33,883 nucleotides of DNA. Origin: DATDEW01 sp046590205. GTDB lineage: Bacteria; Bacteroidota; Ignavibacteria; Palsa-1295. Position numbers and translations under genes: made by a program. The stretch lies in NCBI GenBank assembly GCA_046590205.1, contig JBKJTT010000033.1:1-33883 (forward strand), given 5' to 3'. Below the pieces are notes generated by a model. The model made no database searches. It was not told the DNA's origin and saw only the letters and a program-made list of their open reading frames with translations. Of the stretch, positions 33,501 through 33,883 are shown in pieces (positions within the stretch are counted from its first letter, which is position 1; each line of letters starts with the position of its first letter).

Positions 33501-33883
33501 TGCGAAGACTGACCGTTCGACTCACTTTATCGCCACTATAAACCTGTCCAAAATTAATAGTCTTTTGAGAGAACTCCGGTATCGGTTTCGCTCCTCGACA
33601 CTTACACGCTATAGTATCTTTGAGATTATTATTACCAACTATATAAACAAATCCGTTATAACTTATCGTATCAAGCGGGCTACAGACGGTATAAAGAAGC
33701 CCTGTACTGCCGGGTGTTGTTATCATTGGCAGACCAGATAACGAGCTTTTTCCGAATACAGAATCAGGCGGAGGTAATGTCTTATAATTAAGTTGGTTGA
33801 TGATAAGATTGGCATTGCCTGAATTATAGATACTCGTCGGCAATGTTTTTGGGTACCCGACTCGTACAAATCCGAAATCAAGT
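30571..33883 (-). CDS. Giant choice-of-anchor D (ASPM/SPD-2/Hydin-like) surface protein with T9SS sorting domain, 5'-partial
   Basis: The frame is open to the window edge, so the true start lies beyond 33883; at least 1,104 codons are present. The visible part is a chain of Ig-like modules, about 100 residues each, opening with (hydrophobic)-D/N-F-G/x-x-V and followed by x-N-x-G-N. I count eight such openings: L-D-F-G-F-V at the edge, then I-N-F-G-Q-V, Y-D-F-G-K-K, L-D-F-G-I-V, V-D-F-E-K-V, I-N-F-R-K-V, L-D-F-G-K-V and L-D-F-G-E-V. A cohesin-like domain (roughly the 150 residues starting V-A-I-R-I-G-D-K-V-Y) precedes a typical T9SS type A tail with N-R-P-N-P-F-G and L-P-S-G-T-Y-M-Y. It is probably a long fibrous adhesin or structural surface protein, secreted through T9SS. 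Confidence 0.88.
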   Translation of the reverse strand, partial: LDFGFVRVGYPKTLPTSIYNSGNANLIINQLNYKTLPPPDSVFGKSSLSGLPMITTPGSTGLLYTVCSPLDTISYNGFVYIVGNNNLKDTIACKCRGAKPIPEFSQKTINFGQVYSGDKVSRTVSLRNRGNWPISVVLAEIRSAASSVFSFTPSETSFIVESDSIRNFTVTFNPGSRTALSIRGYLIFYYDDFTRDTVVLNGDEITPKMSITPKVYDFGKKKIGSKTTAVVTNMGNTGLIPLTFERQEVSSDIPFSIKNVPVVNISETVPLYGTFEPIAVGPASAWIFITSGGYKDSVLLLGVGAVAKGIFVPKILDFGIVKSNVVNTKTVTVTDSGTLALNVVRYEITGPDKADFRVAAIRTSLGTVIDTPFTIIEGATISFDIEFMTNAKTGAAHIATLCLYYDDSTSDCIPLQGIEEAQMVQFATSAVDFEKVRVKTHAQKNASFRNGSNITLSVGSTSIISQTDVFSVVGSLTPIAPSTTFNVPIDFYPTVRGVYSGFLKAQGGDIRTDSIQLRGIGAAPIPVVSDTVINFRKVAAGTIAQDSFFIVNKSDDSLKTDWLFRADSVFLRGDEYNEFSWRSAVHGDSNITDTIAIGGLSDYTVYFEPSSVTIYHDAELVFLLDDKSEVIVRLIGLDESPNLVLGEDTLDFGKVRVGTPASRKDANLINTWSNTLIAGTVTLEPPVGVFASITPIGNDISVLANLQDNEMPIELTFAPNAAGMFSARLISSGKDAITDTTFLIGEGAAPKAKFTPDAVLDFGEVLYSTPLTRTFELKNVGNWLFSTIDVKVVGTNAADFTASIANIINIEEDSVRTFSVTFLATTPIQTGDRTATIEFTLDNNVKVSYDLLALDRGPYETDLRFDNVAIRIGDKVYPNLRLVTPIPDTLKINRLVGVITYDPLVADLLDATLAEGYLKSDGWSSAIITNKVIGTVTYDLDHQTKFLVQPTPILRLTFKAHEGVAPGAQTILAHQSFDYPGRKEVQAVLTSGVIIIDSTCGDTHLSATSPKASFIEQNRPNPFGVSLSPTTDIPFTVGSDDTPVSLRILDMTGNEVLSLVRGTYARGRYTAKLDASQLPSGTYMYEYRAGSSKPQVKKLVVGK

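Noticed and set aside
1..33883. A defence island, biosynthetic cluster, prophage or integrative element
   Set aside because: No integrase, transposase, phage structural gene, restriction or toxin-antitoxin pair, or large synthase was found; the REP-like hairpins are the only mobile-type signal.

Overview
The window looks like a chromosomal segment of a Gram-negative member of the Bacteroidota/Chlorobi side of the tree, most likely a Kapabacteria- or Ignavibacteria-like lineage. The evidence is four or five proteins ending in a type IX secretion (T9SS) sorting domain, long choice-of-anchor D (ASPM/SPD-2/Hydin-like) surface proteins, two DUF3078-type outer-membrane barrels, a general lack of Shine-Dalgarno sequences, several GTG/TTG starts, and promoter-like boxes of the Bacteroidota form TAnnTTTG. 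The lineage is an inference; no rRNA or other marker gene is present. I see no tRNA, rRNA, insertion sequence, phage gene or CRISPR array. No stretch longer than about 300 bases lacks a gene.

Layout. 1-3525 (+): outer-membrane barrel, ssb, an MCE/MlaD-type lipid-transport protein and an extended SDR. 3527-4785 (-): a second DUF3078 barrel and mscL. 4886-6340 (+): tRNA nucleotidyltransferase. 6380-8234: a redox patch with a peroxiredoxin-like protein and a solitary DsbD alpha-domain protein (-) beside a small Rieske ferredoxin (+). 8253-16951 (-): an eight-gene run that reads, in transcription order, TolC-like channel, membrane fusion protein, ABC ATPase, two FtsX/MacB-type permeases, apolipoprotein N-acyltransferase, PAP2 phosphatase and a small secreted Cys protein. 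It is preceded by a near-ideal Bacteroidota promoter. 17045-20420 (+): trmO, msrA, an OmpA protein with thrombospondin type-3 repeats, and a VOC protein.

20500-33883 is dominated by cell-surface proteins: a lipoprotein (-), a CocE/X-Pro-type hydrolase with a T9SS tail, a Rieske protein carrying both a Tat-like signal and a T9SS tail, an M1 aminopeptidase with a T9SS tail, a BNR-repeat protein with a T9SS-like tail (-), a VWA-OmpA protein coupled to aat, and a giant choice-of-anchor D protein (-) that runs off the right edge. Two hydrolases with peptidase-type folds plus surface anchors suggest extracellular peptide breakdown (inference).

The most unusual items are three. The first is the Rieske protein addressed to both Tat and T9SS. 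The second is a pair of unrelated palindromes, each flanked directly by the same tetranucleotide (GTAG on the minus strand), like REP elements mobilised by RAYT transposases; one of them supplies the last codons of a gene. The third is a shared choice-of-anchor D / cohesin-like / T9SS architecture in two large surface proteins. I did not find a clear new defence or biosynthetic system. Most genes are recognisable housekeeping or envelope genes.
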